The position numbers and the translations under genes were made by a program. 64,000 nt of DNA from Capsaspora owczarzaki ATCC 30864 (taxonomy: Eukaryota > Opisthokonta > Filasterea), in contig NW_011887292.1 in NCBI RefSeq assembly GCF_000151315.2, positions 2,271,181-2,335,180 on the forward strand, given 5' to 3'. How positions within the stretch are numbered: position 1 is the stretch's first letter; each line of letters starts with the position of its first letter. Of the stretch, positions 51,201 through 62,800 are shown piece by piece. The notes below the pieces were generated by a model that ran no database searches, was not told the origin of the DNA, and was given only the letters and a program-made list of their open reading frames with translations.

Positions 51201-52784
51201 CTGAGCTGAGCCTGTGTGTGTGTTTGTGTGTGGCTTGTTTCGTTGATTTTTTTTTTGGGGGGTGTGTGTTCTTGGTTTGACGAGCGTAGATAACCAGAGC
51301 GAAAAGTCCATGATCGAATCCATGTACACAACATTGGATCTGGATCGCCACAAGGAAGTCATTGTGAAGGCAGTGACTGGACTGTTGTTGCTATTGCTCA
51401 AGCAATTCCGTGCCAATCGTACGTTCTGGTTTTTTTTTTCCGTTTCTGCTCGAAATGTTAATTCGTCCGTCTGTCTCAATGGTTTTCTCTCGTTGTGCTT
51501 GATTCTGTGTTCTAGACGTCTACCAATTCGAGCACCTGAGCCAACTTCTGGTCGATGCCAAGTGCATTCTGCTCGTGCTGAAGATCTTAAACCAGAACAT
51601 TACCGAGTTCATTATTGCCAAGACTGATATTCCTTGCGCCGAGTGAGTTTGCCAACAGCCTTGTATTCGACCGTAGTCTGCCACCCTGAGTACTTGTCGC
51701 TCTGTACTCAATGCTATGAGGTTGTACACTTCAGATTCACCACTTTCACAAACCGTACCGTCTCCTCTTCAGTGGATGAAACTACGGCGCTGAACAAGTC
51801 GCTCGAGGAGTATCGTAAGTGGTCGACTCACGCGAATTGCAGTAGTACTGCTCGTACTGTTCCACTCCCTCATTCTGACACTCGATTCATTTGCTGAAAA
51901 TGCCCACAGAGACGCATTTGCTGTCGATGGCTGCGACCAATCCTTATTATTCGTGGCGCAACTTTTTCTCGACCGTGAATCTTCTTCGCATCCTGCAAAA
52001 GCTGACCAAGCTCAAACCCGCGCGGCTGACGGTTCTTGTTCATTACAAGGCTCCTGTATGTCGTTTGCGTTTATGTATTTGCAGCTGAACAGTTCCTCAC
52101 CTTAGTTGCGACTTGTTTCATTTCAGAATATTCTCAAGCGGCTGCTCAAAATTAACAGCGACCTGCTGCAACTGTACGTCCTCAAGCTGTTCAAGGCCCA
52201 ATCCCGCTTGCTGGGACGCAAGTGGCGCCAAAGTGAGTGAATTTGAGAACGCAACGTTCTTGTTTAAAGTGCGGAATGAATTCTAACAACTTTTTTTTAT
52301 TTGTGTGTTTGTTTTCCGTTCAGGCAATATGAAAATCATTTCTGCCATCTATCATAAAGTTCGGCACTTCCTGAACGACGACTGGGCCTACGCTGGTGAC
52401 GACACTTTTGAAAGCGGTGTTCAGCCTGTAAGCGCAACGCTTTGAGCGGTGGATTGTGCCCATCTGGCTGTTCAACAAGCCTTCATCGCTTACTTTGTAA
52501 ATCGCTGCAATGTACAGGTGGACGAAAACACTCTGCGCGAGAATGTTGATCTCTACAATCGGCGACACTTCCGGTTCCGTCTGCCCGATCGCGGCGCCAT
52601 TCGCGACGTGGACATGTTCCCAGAGAACGACGAGGAGAGCAGCGACTTGTACGTGCTCGAAGACCTCGCCCTGATGGATGACTCGACGGACATTGTGACG
52701 GCCCTCTCGCAAGTTGTGGAATTGGACCCTGCGTTCACCGAAAACTATGAAGAGTGGCTTGAGCGTGAAGTGTACAGCTGCTGA
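48247..52784 (+). CDS. STRIP1: STRIP1/2 (FAM40/Far11) core subunit of the STRIPAK complex
   Basis: Ten exons: 48247-48411, 48776-48831, 48954-51190, 51290-51418, 51516-51642, 51735-51814, 51910-52055, 52127-52232, 52324-52427 and 52518-52784; 1,138 aa. Intron 1 uses a GC donor (GAG/GCGAGT); the only nearby GT would break phase. N-terminal domain: FEYADTDSFEHEL, YIAQGVFGEC, IRKVLLLLWK. C-terminal domain: LYSALLPNMGRYVVVLLKIL, LDLDRHKEVIVKAV, YYSWRNFFSTVNLLRIL, LYVLKLFKAQSRLLGRKWR, AIYHKVRHFLNDDWAY, YEEWLEREVYS. These match human STRIP1/2 closely. STRIP scaffolds the PP2A-striatin-GCK kinase complex controlling Hippo signalling and the cytoskeleton. The linker is long, Ser/Pro-rich and has a polyGln run (49589-49622). 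Confidence 0.96.
49589..49622 (+). repeat. CAA/CAG repeat encoding polyglutamine in STRIP
   Basis: Eleven consecutive glutamine codons, mixed CAG and CAA. Confidence 0.95.
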
Positions 52785-53054
52785 GCGTTTCAGTCCGTCT
52801 CCTTCACACACACACACACACACGCACACACACACACACACACCGCCTTCCATCGTCTTGAGCTTTGCTTTTTTTCTTCGTGCTTTTGCTCCACATTACC
52901 AGATCAAGTTGCTTTGTTTTTGTTTTGTTTTTCGTTTTGATTCGTAAAAGTGTAACTTTTGCCCTGTATGCATGAATGGCGAATCGTATATTTTCCCCTC
53001 TTCTATTACATTATTCTTTTTGTCATGTTCATTCTATTTTATTCCATACTTGAA
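52785..53054. other. Intergenic region with CA microsatellite
   Basis: 270 bases between STRIP and the lectin gene (same strand). CA repeat at 52806-52842; otherwise T-rich. Confidence 0.6.
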
Positions 53055-54852
53055 ATGCCGCTTCGCATGTCGTCGTCGTGGCTCGCAACGCTAGCGGTCG
53101 CCGCCCTTGCGCTGACCGTCGCACACGCCCAGGAGCCCGCTCGCCAGTTCACCCTGTCCCGCCCCTACCTCGGTACGGCCTCTCCCTTTGGTTTGTTGCT
53201 CTTTGCTAGAGCGTCCCACTCCCACAGTCCACCGGGATGGGCGACGGGTTGGATGAGAGATCTCGCGTTCTCGTGATTTTCCGCGCCATTTTCTCCTGCT
53301 TTTACCGCCTCTTTGCTCCAGTCGACTCGACTTGTGTGTGTGTGTGTGTAAAGTCGTTCTCATGGGCACGTACGCCCCCCCCCCTCCTCCTCTCTCTCGC
53401 TCTTCTTTCGCTGCGATCGTGGCTGATTCGTGTGATCTTACTCTCTCTCTCTCCTTCAACCTTCAACATCAGGCGCTGGCATGGAAATCCCGTACTGGGA
53501 GTTTGGCGGACACTCGGTCGTCTCGGACGAGTACATTCGACTCACGCCGGATCGTCAGAGCAAGCAAGGTTACCTGTGGTCGCGCTTGGTAACGTTTGGA
53601 TCATTCACAGTTTCACAGTTTCACAACTGCACTCTGGTAACTGACGCCCCCCCCCCCGCTTCGCTTGCTGATGTAGCCCGTCCTGTTCGACCATTGGGAC
53701 TTGATTGTCGAGTTCAAGGTGCATGGCTCTGGCCGCAAGCTGTTCGGCGATGGTATGGCGTTCTGGTACGCCAAGCAGCCCATGACTCCTGGTCCCGTCT
53801 TTGGCAGCGTCGACTTTTTCTCTGGCCTGGGTCTGTTCTTTGACACGTACAGCAACCACAACGGCCACCACCATGTAATTCAGTCTTTGATGCAAAACAA
53901 GCACACAAATTCCACGGTCCACGGGCGAGTAACTGGTTGTTTTCTCACTCGAAAAAATCGTTGATGTGTTTGGCCGCGCAGCACGCTCACCCGTACATTT
54001 CGGCCATGATTGGCGATGGCACTCTTCACTACGACCATGACGCCGATGGCACCCTGACCGAGCTTGCCGGTTGCGAGGCTCAGTTCCGCAACAAGCCGTA
54101 CCCGACGCGGTTCCGTGTCACCTACCTGAACAATGTTCTTCAGGTTTGTGTCGCTTCATTTCGGCATTGTGGACACTGCCCATCTTGGTGGTGGGTCTAT
54201 GTTGCTCACGCTCACTGTTTTTCGCGTCCCTCCATTTTCAGGTCTTCCACGATATCGACAACGAGCGCAGCTGGAAGGAGTGCTTCACCAAGTCTGGTGT
54301 TCATTTGCCTTCTGGCTATCACCTCGGCTTCTCCGCCGCAACTGGCGATGTCGCTGGTAACGTGATTTGCTCTCTGGCGTCGCAGCCGGCGTTTCTATGC
54401 TTTTGCTTCTGTTCGTTTTGTTCGGCCAAGCTCATCATTGTCACCCCACCAATAGATGCACACGACGTTATCACCGCTCAACTCACTCAGCTGCACGGTC
54501 AACCCAAGCAGCCGCAGCGTCCTTTGCAGGAGACTCGTGAATTGCGGCAAACCGAGGTGCCATTCGTCGCTGAGGCACCACTCAAGCGCGGTAAGGATAT
54601 TTGCGGCCTGCAGAGACCATTACACATGCGCACGAGTGACTTATTCTGTCTTTTTTTTCTTCCTCTTTCCTCCGACATCTTCGATTCTTGACAGAGCGAG
54701 TGAATGACGATCATGGCGATACCATTGGCAGCACTCTTGGAAGCATCGCTCTCATCTTTTTGGGCTCGTTGGCCGTCATCGCTTTGATTGTGGGCGGCAT
54801 TGTGTTTTACCGCTCCAAGCAGGAGCAACATAAGGCCAAGAGACTATACTAA
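53055..54852 (+). CDS. LMAN2: L-type lectin cargo receptor (VIP36/LMAN2 type)
   Basis: Seven exons: 53055-53172, 53473-53588, 53677-53874, 53982-54143, 54242-54356, 54456-54590 and 54695-54852; phases agree and the protein is 333 aa. Signal peptide (cleaved near AHAQ), then a legume-lectin-like domain: YWEFGGHSVVSDEYIRLTPD, GDGMAFWYAKQP, FGSVDFFSGLGLFFDTYSNH, HPYISAMIGDG, FRNKPYPTRFRVTYLNN, and a late Cys pair. Then come a short stalk, one membrane span (SIALIFLGSLAVIALIVGGIVFY) and a short tail ending KRLY, close to the KRFY exit signal of VIP36. These receptors carry high-mannose glycoproteins between ER, intermediate compartment and Golgi in a Ca2+-dependent way. Confidence 0.96.
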
Positions 54853-55047
54853 GTCCCTATTCCCGTTCTTCGTCGTCGCTTGTTTGCAGTACTACAAGCG
54901 ACCAAATTTTTGAAGTGTTGTTGTTGTTGTTGATGTTTTCGAATTGGCAAGGGCAATTTGTTCAACGCGCATACATTTTATTTACAATCACATCAGGATG
55001 CACTTGTTAAGTTGCGGTTTTTGGTCTTCTATTAGAAGCTGTCATTA

Positions 55048-56657
55048 TTAACCAAGACGTGCATGCTTGGTTGGACGGCTGCTCTCGTCGTCATCGCTTG
55101 GCTTGCGACGCGCGGCGAGAGACGCAGCGAAACCTTCATCGGAATCTCTTTCTCGCAAGCGACTGAAAGCGCGATGAATTACCTGAGGCAAACAAACAAA
55201 CAAACACGGGGGGGGGGGCGCAGAACGGCATGAGCGAAGGAAGCGAAAACAAGCACCTCACAACGAAATCAAGGCCTTCTACCACTTACATCCGGTGTTA
55301 CCACCTCGCCAGACTCGGCGTACGGCCGCAATTCCTCAGTCAGGACCCGAGTCATGCGGTCCAGAATCACAGGACTCGCCTGGATCTGGGTACGAACGGC
55401 AGGTGGAAGTGTCTGGATGAGATTTTGGACCATTTGGCCCAGCGTATTGTCGTCCTCATCGTCGTCGTTCCCGTCATTGTCATCGTCATCAGTGCCCTCG
55501 GCGTCGAGGTCTTGCTCGGTCACATCTTCGTGCTCGCCGTCAGCAGTGAAATTGTCCAGTTCGGTCAGAACGAACGAAATCTTCTCAGCTGCGTACTTGT
55601 CCACGCAAGACGCGCAGCGACACAATCGCAGTCGCCACTCTGGCCGCATGAACAAGCAAAGCTTCAGTCCGACGCTGGTGGCGGGTGACGCGGGAAGGCC
55701 GCAGTCTGCCGTCTCCGGTTTGTCCGAGTTGGCGACTGCGGTGTCAGACGCACCTAGCAGGTACAATGATCGATAGCGAGTCAGGATTGTGTGGTTGTCT
55801 GCGCAGCCCGAGCACACAAACGCGGCAAACTGCGAGAGATCCGGCATGCCGCCGTGCTCGGCGGTGCGCTCGTCGATGCAGGCCTTGTGGTACCAATCTT
55901 GGCAAAGCGTGCACTGCACCATCATCATGTGCGTCGACTCTTCTTCTGCTCGGTCGCACCAGCAGTATCGGCCAAAGTAGTTGTGCTCGACATTGTAGGC
56001 ATTCTCAACATTGTCGCCATCCTTGACCGGGAAAAACTTGCACGTCCCCACGCCGCCGCCGGCCGCCTGGCGCTCATTCCCACAGTCGCAGCGAATGTCG
56101 CGCTTGCCATACAGGCTGAAGACCTGGTGCCCCTCGTGGCACACTGCGGCGCACGATTCGCAGATGGCGGCTGGCAGCACAGTTGGCTCGCTGCCTTCGG
56201 GCCCGGTCGTGCACGTCTTGCAGGCATAGATGGGTTGTGAGATGTAACCTGGTTCAAAGACGTTCCACGGCCAAGTAGAGGTGAGTGGTTGTCGGGACAA
56301 GGACGACGCAAGCATTTCGTCGTTGAAACAAATGAAAAATTTTGGCGGGAGATTTTGCTTTTGGCGCGTAAAATTATTTTTGCTGTGTTTCCCCGTCCTC
56401 CCTTCCCTCGCTTCCAGCAGCACAGAGCCACGTAGCAAAGCCTCAACTACGGGCTGTCCCTCATATCGTCACGTATCTCTTTTGGGACGCGACGAAACAA
56501 CCGCGAGCCCGTTGGTACCTTGCTTGTACGTGCAGACGCAGCTCGCCGAGTGGCGCAAGTCCTTTTTGATGCTGCGCTCTAGCTTGTCTGCATAAGCCTT
56601 GTCGACAACCACGATTTCGCCGTCAGCAGCGTTCGCAGAGGCAGGTTGATCGGCCAT
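55048..56657 (-). CDS. UBR7: UBR7-type protein with UBR box and PHD finger
   Basis: Three exons: 56657-56519, 56248-55290 and 55182-55048; phases agree and the protein is 410 aa. The UBR box contains YACKTCTTG, ICESCAAVCHEGHQVFSLYGKRDIRCDCGN, with its zinc Cys/His present. The PHD finger follows: YCWCDRAEE, MVQCTLCQDWYHKACI, FVCSGC. A downstream conserved CRCASCV segment (human CTCQDCM) and an Asp-rich patch (TDDDDNDGNDDDEDDN) precede GEVVTPDVIHRAF. UBR7 is a probable chromatin-linked E3 ubiquitin ligase for histone H2B; unlike UBR1/2 it has no RING. A 10-nt G run on the plus strand lies in intron 2 (55207-55216). Confidence 0.95.
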
Positions 56658-56975
56658 TCTTGGTGCGTTTGTGTAATTTTGTCAGAAACGACGACTGCCT
56701 TCAAGCCTCTTTTGGTTTCATTTTTTTCGTCGTTTCACACTATTCGAGTGGAAGTACTCACTCACGATAGCATTTGATAGGTTGTACAGCATCGAAGGGC
56801 TCGAGCGAGTCAAATCCTTCGACGACCTCGTTTGCCCGCCGGCCCGCTTGCAAAAGCTCGTCGACGTCGCCTTGAAGAATATACTGTACGCATGTATATT
56901 AACAATAACATTAACCTAAATTAACAGTAAGCAACACTTGGAGCAACCGAGCAGCAAAACCCGAGACAGCGGATT
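56658..56975. other. Intergenic region containing an unassigned exon-like segment
   Basis: 318 bases between UBR7 and the epimerase-glycosyltransferase gene, both on the minus strand. Minus-strand 56883-56766 is an open segment bounded by CAG and GTGAGT; see findings. Confidence 0.4.
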
Positions 56976-59489
56976 TCATTTATGCACAATGTACACCCCT
57001 CGAGGCGCCTGCTGGCGACGCATGAAGCGACTCGTAAGCGGATACCCCGTAAACACATGGTTTTCAAACCAACGGTGGATGACATAGTTGATAACAGCCA
57101 TGTTGCAGTTGGTCTCGGGTGGCGTTGCGTCGAGCTCGTCGCAAATACGTTGAAGCAGGGTTTCGACCAGGCTGCGATGCGCCCCAATGACGCCAGCATT
57201 GTATACTTGTGACAGGCTCATCACCGGGTGCACTTTGCCGCCTGGGTCGCCGCTTCCTTCGCCAAAGCACTTTGCCAAGCGCGGCTCCAGCCAGCCCATG
57301 GATTTCATGGTTGGAAACATGTCAATGTCCGAGCCGACCAGCAGGCGACGATCCTGCAGCGCCGACATCATCTCGAAAGGGTTGCGTAGAAAGTAGACGT
57401 CGCTGATGTCGGTCATCAGCACTCTCCGGACCTCGGCATGCTGCTTCAGGTAGGCGTTGTACACGTAAAACCGAGCGTCGTTGGTGGAGCGGTGATGGAG
57501 ATCCGACACGTGCACAAACGAGATTAGGTCGGACGTGTAACGCGCGACAAACTCTGCGCTCAACTGGTCGTGGAAGATCACGCCGCGCAGTCCCAGCTCG
57601 TGCATGGACTCGTACCAGCGCGCCATGTAAAAGTACATGTTGGGCGGAGTGCTTTCGCTTCGCTGAGGATCAACATCGCTGGTAAAGTAGCAAGTAAGAA
57701 CAAGGTCCACCGGGGTCGTCATCACTGTGTTGGGCGGCGGCGACGATTCTGGAACAGCTCGGTGCTGGGCGGCTGCTGCTTGACCGATGTCACCCTTGCT
57801 TGCCGCGCTCTGAAAGCTGTACGCACCAAGTGGAGCCCACTTGGCCTGGAAGCTTTGAACGCGATCCAGCCACCAGTTGAAAGTCTCTGCGAGGCCGACG
57901 TGCAGCTCAGTGGTGGGTTGCCAGCCAAGAAGCTGCGCGGCTCGATCGGTGCTGACGGGCGACAGGGCGGCGGCAGCGAGCTGCTCCCAGTCTGGTACTC
58001 GCTGACCGCGATGAAAGTTGTCGACATAGTCCAAGATTTCATCCACCCTGTGCAGCAGGCCTGATCCTGCATTGACAATGTCGCATGTGCTCCCGTACTG
58101 AATTGCAGCCATCACTGCAGCCGAGGCATCGTTGACATGCAGCAGCTCGACAAGTTGCCGACGGGCGGAATGCTTTGCTGTGCGCTCGAGCAGTGGCGTC
58201 AGGAAGGCGTGCGAGCCTTGCATCGGGCCGTACACTCGCGGTAGCCGCAGGGTGGTAACCATCAAACCATGGAGGTGGTGGTACGCGTACGCCATGCCCT
58301 CGGTCGTTTTCAAAAGCGCCGACTCGAGATCCTGGACTCGGTCCGTTGCATGCGTCTCCTGAACAAAGTCTTCTGGTGTCCAGCGGAAGGAGTGGTGCTG
58401 GGTGAGCTCAACGTCGTGTTCGTCTTTGGAGCTTCCGCTCGACGGGGATTGTGGAGCGTCGTCGTCGGCGACGTCGTCCGCGGCGAGCGGCTGACCCACA
58501 GGCATCGTTGCACGGTCGCCGTAAAGGCCGTAAGACGACAGCAGAATGATGCGAGGACGAAGCGCGCGCTCTTGGGACCTTGCCACGTCCAAAACGCTGC
58601 CAAATGCGCCGACGATTCCTCGGGTTAGAGTGAGATCTGGGACTGCAACCACGTCCAATAGCGGCATGGGCGAACCCGAGCCAAACGTATCCACCGCGAC
58701 GCGGTCTGGTTGAAGAAGCTTTTCGCGAGCCGCTGCCTCCTGCGCCCAATCGACGTGCGAATCGTTCAAGCGCTTGTTCACGTGGCTGAGCATGTCTACT
58801 CCGCCATTCTCACTGGAGCTCAACGACGCGGCAGCTTCTCGCCACATTGCTGCCGCTGGCTCGTCGCCGCTTGCAAATACGACGTGCGTGAATGGTCCCT
58901 GAAGCTCAAACAGCTGTGTCAAGAGCTGCCGATTGCTTGCATCTCCCTTCATGACCATGACTTGCTTTGCGCGCATCAATGCAACGCGGTCTGCGCGTAT
59001 CCGGGCATCCGCCGAGTTGTCCATCAGGTCGAGCACCACGACATTGGCGCGTGGCAATTCCGCTATTCGCAAGGCAATGTGCGATCCAACAAACCCAGCT
59101 CCGCCAATGACAAGGACGTTCAGATCGCTTTCAGCTGGCCACGCCGATGCGCGGGCGACGCTGAGGAAGCACGGATGGGACACCGTTGCTGCCCCGTCGT
59201 CCTCGAGCAGCAGCGGACCTTCGAGTCCCGGGGCGTCATCCGTCAGCAGAATCACAGGCAGTCGCCCCATGATGTCCGATGACACGAGCATGTCGTCGTC
59301 GCCACCGTCGTCGTTTTCTGGTCCCTTGGGAGCCGAGCCAAACTCGTTCCACACGGCCGCCATGTCACCGCTGCCCAGCCACCAGAGCACCAGCAAGCTC
59401 GTCAGGGCCAGGATGCACCATCCAATCGTCACGTAGACTGTGCCTGCGCCTGACGATCGGCTGCAGCACCGGAGTCGGCTTGGTGCCAT
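56976..59489 (-). CDS. Golgi-type fusion: SDR/NAD-epimerase-like domain plus nucleotide-sugar glycosyltransferase domain
   Basis: Intronless, 837 aa from the ATG at 59489, chosen because a typical type II anchor follows (VYVTIGWCILALTSLLVLWWL, about residues 18-38). After an acidic linker comes a Rossmann fold with VIGGAGFVGSHIALR, a split insert-rich core, LSSYGLYGD, LRLPRVYGP and LLHVNDASAAVMAAI, as in UDP-glucuronate/UDP-glucose 4-epimerases. The catalytic YxxxK position, by alignment to LRxxxVYGP spacing, reads ESALL, so Tyr and Lys appear lost. The last ~300 residues start near VDLVLTCYFTSDVDPQR and contain TDISDVYFLRNPF (DxD-like), DIDMFPT, and YNAGVIG, like GT-A transferases. I infer a Golgi glycan-modifying protein whose epimerase half may only bind a nucleotide sugar. 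Confidence 0.88.
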   Translation of the reverse strand: MAPSRLRCCSRSSGAGTVYVTIGWCILALTSLLVLWWLGSGDMAAVWNEFGSAPKGPENDDGGDDDMLVSSDIMGRLPVILLTDDAPGLEGPLLLEDDGAATVSHPCFLSVARASAWPAESDLNVLVIGGAGFVGSHIALRIAELPRANVVVLDLMDNSADARIRADRVALMRAKQVMVMKGDASNRQLLTQLFELQGPFTHVVFASGDEPAAAMWREAAASLSSSENGGVDMLSHVNKRLNDSHVDWAQEAAAREKLLQPDRVAVDTFGSGSPMPLLDVVAVPDLTLTRGIVGAFGSVLDVARSQERALRPRIILLSSYGLYGDRATMPVGQPLAADDVADDDAPQSPSSGSSKDEHDVELTQHHSFRWTPEDFVQETHATDRVQDLESALLKTTEGMAYAYHHLHGLMVTTLRLPRVYGPMQGSHAFLTPLLERTAKHSARRQLVELLHVNDASAAVMAAIQYGSTCDIVNAGSGLLHRVDEILDYVDNFHRGQRVPDWEQLAAAALSPVSTDRAAQLLGWQPTTELHVGLAETFNWWLDRVQSFQAKWAPLGAYSFQSAASKGDIGQAAAAQHRAVPESSPPPNTVMTTPVDLVLTCYFTSDVDPQRSESTPPNMYFYMARWYESMHELGLRGVIFHDQLSAEFVARYTSDLISFVHVSDLHHRSTNDARFYVYNAYLKQHAEVRRVLMTDISDVYFLRNPFEMMSALQDRRLLVGSDIDMFPTMKSMGWLEPRLAKCFGEGSGDPGGKVHPVMSLSQVYNAGVIGAHRSLVETLLQRICDELDATPPETNCNMAVINYVIHRWFENHVFTGYPLTSRFMRRQQAPRGVYIVHK

Positions 59490-59815
59490 TGAATACAGTA
59501 TCCGATGCTCTAATCTCAGCAACAACACAGACAAAGACAAGAAAAAGAAAAAGAGCAAAAAAATGTCGACTGTGCATTGCAATGTGTTGTACGGCGCGCG
59601 TGTAGCTTTGAGCTCGTCGGGATGCGTTTTTGGCGCGCAATGGAACTGAGACAAGTTGATTCAAGCAATGCGTCCTTCTCCTCCTACGCACAGCAGCCAA
59701 CCGACATTCATTCTCGTATCTGTATCTTGCATTTTTGTGGAGGTGTTTTGTCTCAGACTTTCTGCTCAGACTTGCTCTGCTCAGACCTCTTTCCCCCCCC
59801 CCCCACTTCTCGCGA
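59490..59815. promoter_or_regulatory. Divergent intergenic region (epimerase-GT fusion / XPO7)
   Basis: 326 bases between start codons; a 13-nt C run lies at about 59793-59805, just before the XPO7 ATG. Confidence 0.4.
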
Positions 59816-62800
59816 ATGGACGAGCAGCAGCTGAGCCAGCTGAGCGTCGTGTGCGAGCAGGCGGTCGTCCAGGGCTCGTCTGGCGCGCTCGCGCAGATCA
59901 ACGAGTTCTTTGCAACGGACGTGCTTTCCAAGTGCGAGCTCGTGCTCAGGTCGGACGGCAGCGGCGAGTACGGCCATGTCGTCGCTGCGACCGTCCTCCA
60001 TGACTACCTCCTCGAGCACGATGCCATTCTCTCCATCGACATCAAAATTGGCATCCGTAAGTCAACACACCACCGTTTCCAAACAAGAGACAGGGGTGCA
60101 AGCCGATCGAGCGACTCAGATCACCAAGCTCGGCGTCAACGTCGCACTTGACAAAAGGCCACAGTTGCTGAGACACCCTCTCCGATCGCAGTTTGGATCT
60201 GCATCTCATTGTGCTGATTGTGCTCATTGTGCTGATTGCTGATTGTGCTCATTGTGCTCATTGTGCTCATTGTGGTCATTGTGCTCATTGTGCTCATTGT
60301 GCTGGATGCCTGATTCTGCTGCTGATCCTGCCAGGTGGATTCTTGCTGTCGTTCTTGTCATCGCATCCCACGGCAACAATCGCGCAGCCGTACATTGTCA
60401 AGTGCTACTGCCTGATCACGCGAATCGGATGGTTTGAAATTGCAGCGGGACAACTGCAGCCTGCGTTTCAGAACGTGCTTGGCGATCTCGAGCCGTTGCT
60501 TGGAACAGAGCAGTACCACTCGCTCGGGCTGCAAATCCTGACAGACCTGGTCGTCTCAGTGAGCCAGCCACTGACCGGGTTTCAGAGACACAAGAAAGTC
60601 TTGTTTGACTTTCGAGACGTTGCGCTTCTTGGCATCTTTACGGCAGCTCTCGAAGAGCTGTCTCAATTCACACACAGGCCATTTGTGCCAGAATCTGACA
60701 CAGGTTTGTGGATTGGTTTATTTTGCTGTTGTTGTTGTTGTTGGTTTGTTTTGTTTCTGACGTTTTGGAGCGTTTTTTGGTTGGTCGCGGTTTGTCTCAC
60801 TCTTCACTGTGCACGCCTGGGTAGAACTCTGTTTGTTGCTGTTAGGCCTGGTTAAGGCGTGCCTGTCGTACGACTTTAACGGCACAGCGTTGGACGATGC
60901 GGCTGAGGACGAGCACGTTGCGCATGTACGAATTTCAAGGTGTTCAGGTGTTGCTGTTTGACTTGAATGCATGCCTTCTGACTCGCCTATGTGGTCAATT
61001 GGTTGGCAGCTACCAAACTCATGGAATGCCATTATTGCACAACCGGCGTTGGTCAACATGTTCTTTGGATTGTATAGCGGGTATCCACACCAAGTCACCA
61101 TCGCTGTCAGTTTTTGTTTATGATGATTCTCTGCTTTCTCAGCTTGCATGCGGTGCGAGGGCTGTTTTTTGGGGGTTCTTGATTTGATCTGAATTGCTCA
61201 AACTCTTCCTTGTCCATTCCAGGCAATGTCATGCATCTCCCTCCTTGTATCCTGCCGGTCGTCGTTGTTTTCCACTGCGGATGAGCGAATGGCATTTCTC
61301 GGCCGTGTCTTGGATGGCATCCGACACATTCTCTTCCATCAAGAGGAACTCGCAAATGTTGAAATTTACCAGCAGTTTTGTCGAATGCTCTTCTTGCTCA
61401 AGCGGAACCACCAGCTCGCCGACATTGCAGCTGTTGAGGCGTACCCAGATGTGATAGAAATGACGTGCAAGTTGACAGTGGCCAGTTTCCAAGACTGGAA
61501 GGTACGGGGGCGAATTTGGTTGTGCTTGCACACATGAATGGCCGACTTGTTCTGATTTTTTTTATGCTTTGCCTGTTCTGTTTTCAGTGGTCCAGCAACA
61601 GCGTTTTTCATCTTCTTAGTTTATGGCACCGGCTGGTTGGATCGATGAATTTTGCACGTCGGCCCCACAAGTTGGAGGAGTATGTGCCACAGGTTAGTTT
61701 TTCGCTGTTGGTTTCCCATTTCATCCAATCGCTGCGTGAAATGTATGAATGCAAAGCTCACCCCCTACGACATCGCCCCATCTCGGCAGATCGCAGACGC
61801 TTATATCGACGTCCATTTGAAGAACGAGTTCCTCATTTCTCAAAATGCCGACGAGCACCCGCTCGACTCGATGGAGAATTTGGTCGAGGAGCTGGACATG
61901 TTTGCTGCGCTGGGTCGATTCGACTATGATCGAACGCGCAGACTGCTCGAGCAGCATTTGATAAGCGTCATTGCGTCCTATTCGGGCTTGGTGAACTCCT
62001 TCCAACACGCCGCAGTCGGTCAGATTGGGCAGGAGGCGCTCAATGTGATTAATGGGGCTGTTGCATCTGCAATGCCGCCGCGCTTTCCGCCTCGCAAGAC
62101 TGCGGCGAATGTCAAGGGCGCTGGCTTCAAGTTGTCCGGCAGCGCTGGTGCGTCCGCGTCCAACGGTGCCGGCGGAATGTCCCAGAACGGTTTGGCACGG
62201 GGCCGGATTAGTCCATTCGATGTGCCCTTCTGCACCACGACATTTGCGGTTGAATCCATGGGTGCAGACTTCCAGCAGCAGCTGTACCTCGACGAGACTC
62301 GAATTGTCTGGCTCGTCATGATGATTGGCGCGCTGATCGGAGGGCGTCCGAAAATTACCAAGGTGACCGAGAGCACGGATGGGCACAATGGGGACTTGGC
62401 CTGCCTCGTCTTCCGTGTCCTTCAAATGGCCCACAACCGCACCTCCCTGGACACCACGGGGGCCGATCGGCTCGAGTGCGCCTTTTTATTCTTCTTCCGG
62501 AATGTGCGCAAGGTTTACTTGACCATGGAATTGGCGGCGTCCCAGTCTGCTTCAGCGCTCGTGGCCATCCCTCCAACTGTCGGTTCATCCACGCCGCGCT
62601 TGAATGAATTCTTTGAGCGCACAAAGCAGCACCTGAGCTTGGCCTCTGTGGAGAGCCTTCTCGATGTCATTCTCAACAACATTATCTTCAACATCCGCCG
62701 ATGGCCTGATTCCGACGATGTCATCCAGCGCACGATGGAGCTCTTCAAGGAGATGGCGCTGGCAATCAACACGAACGTTGTGTGCTCTCGAATCGAAGCG

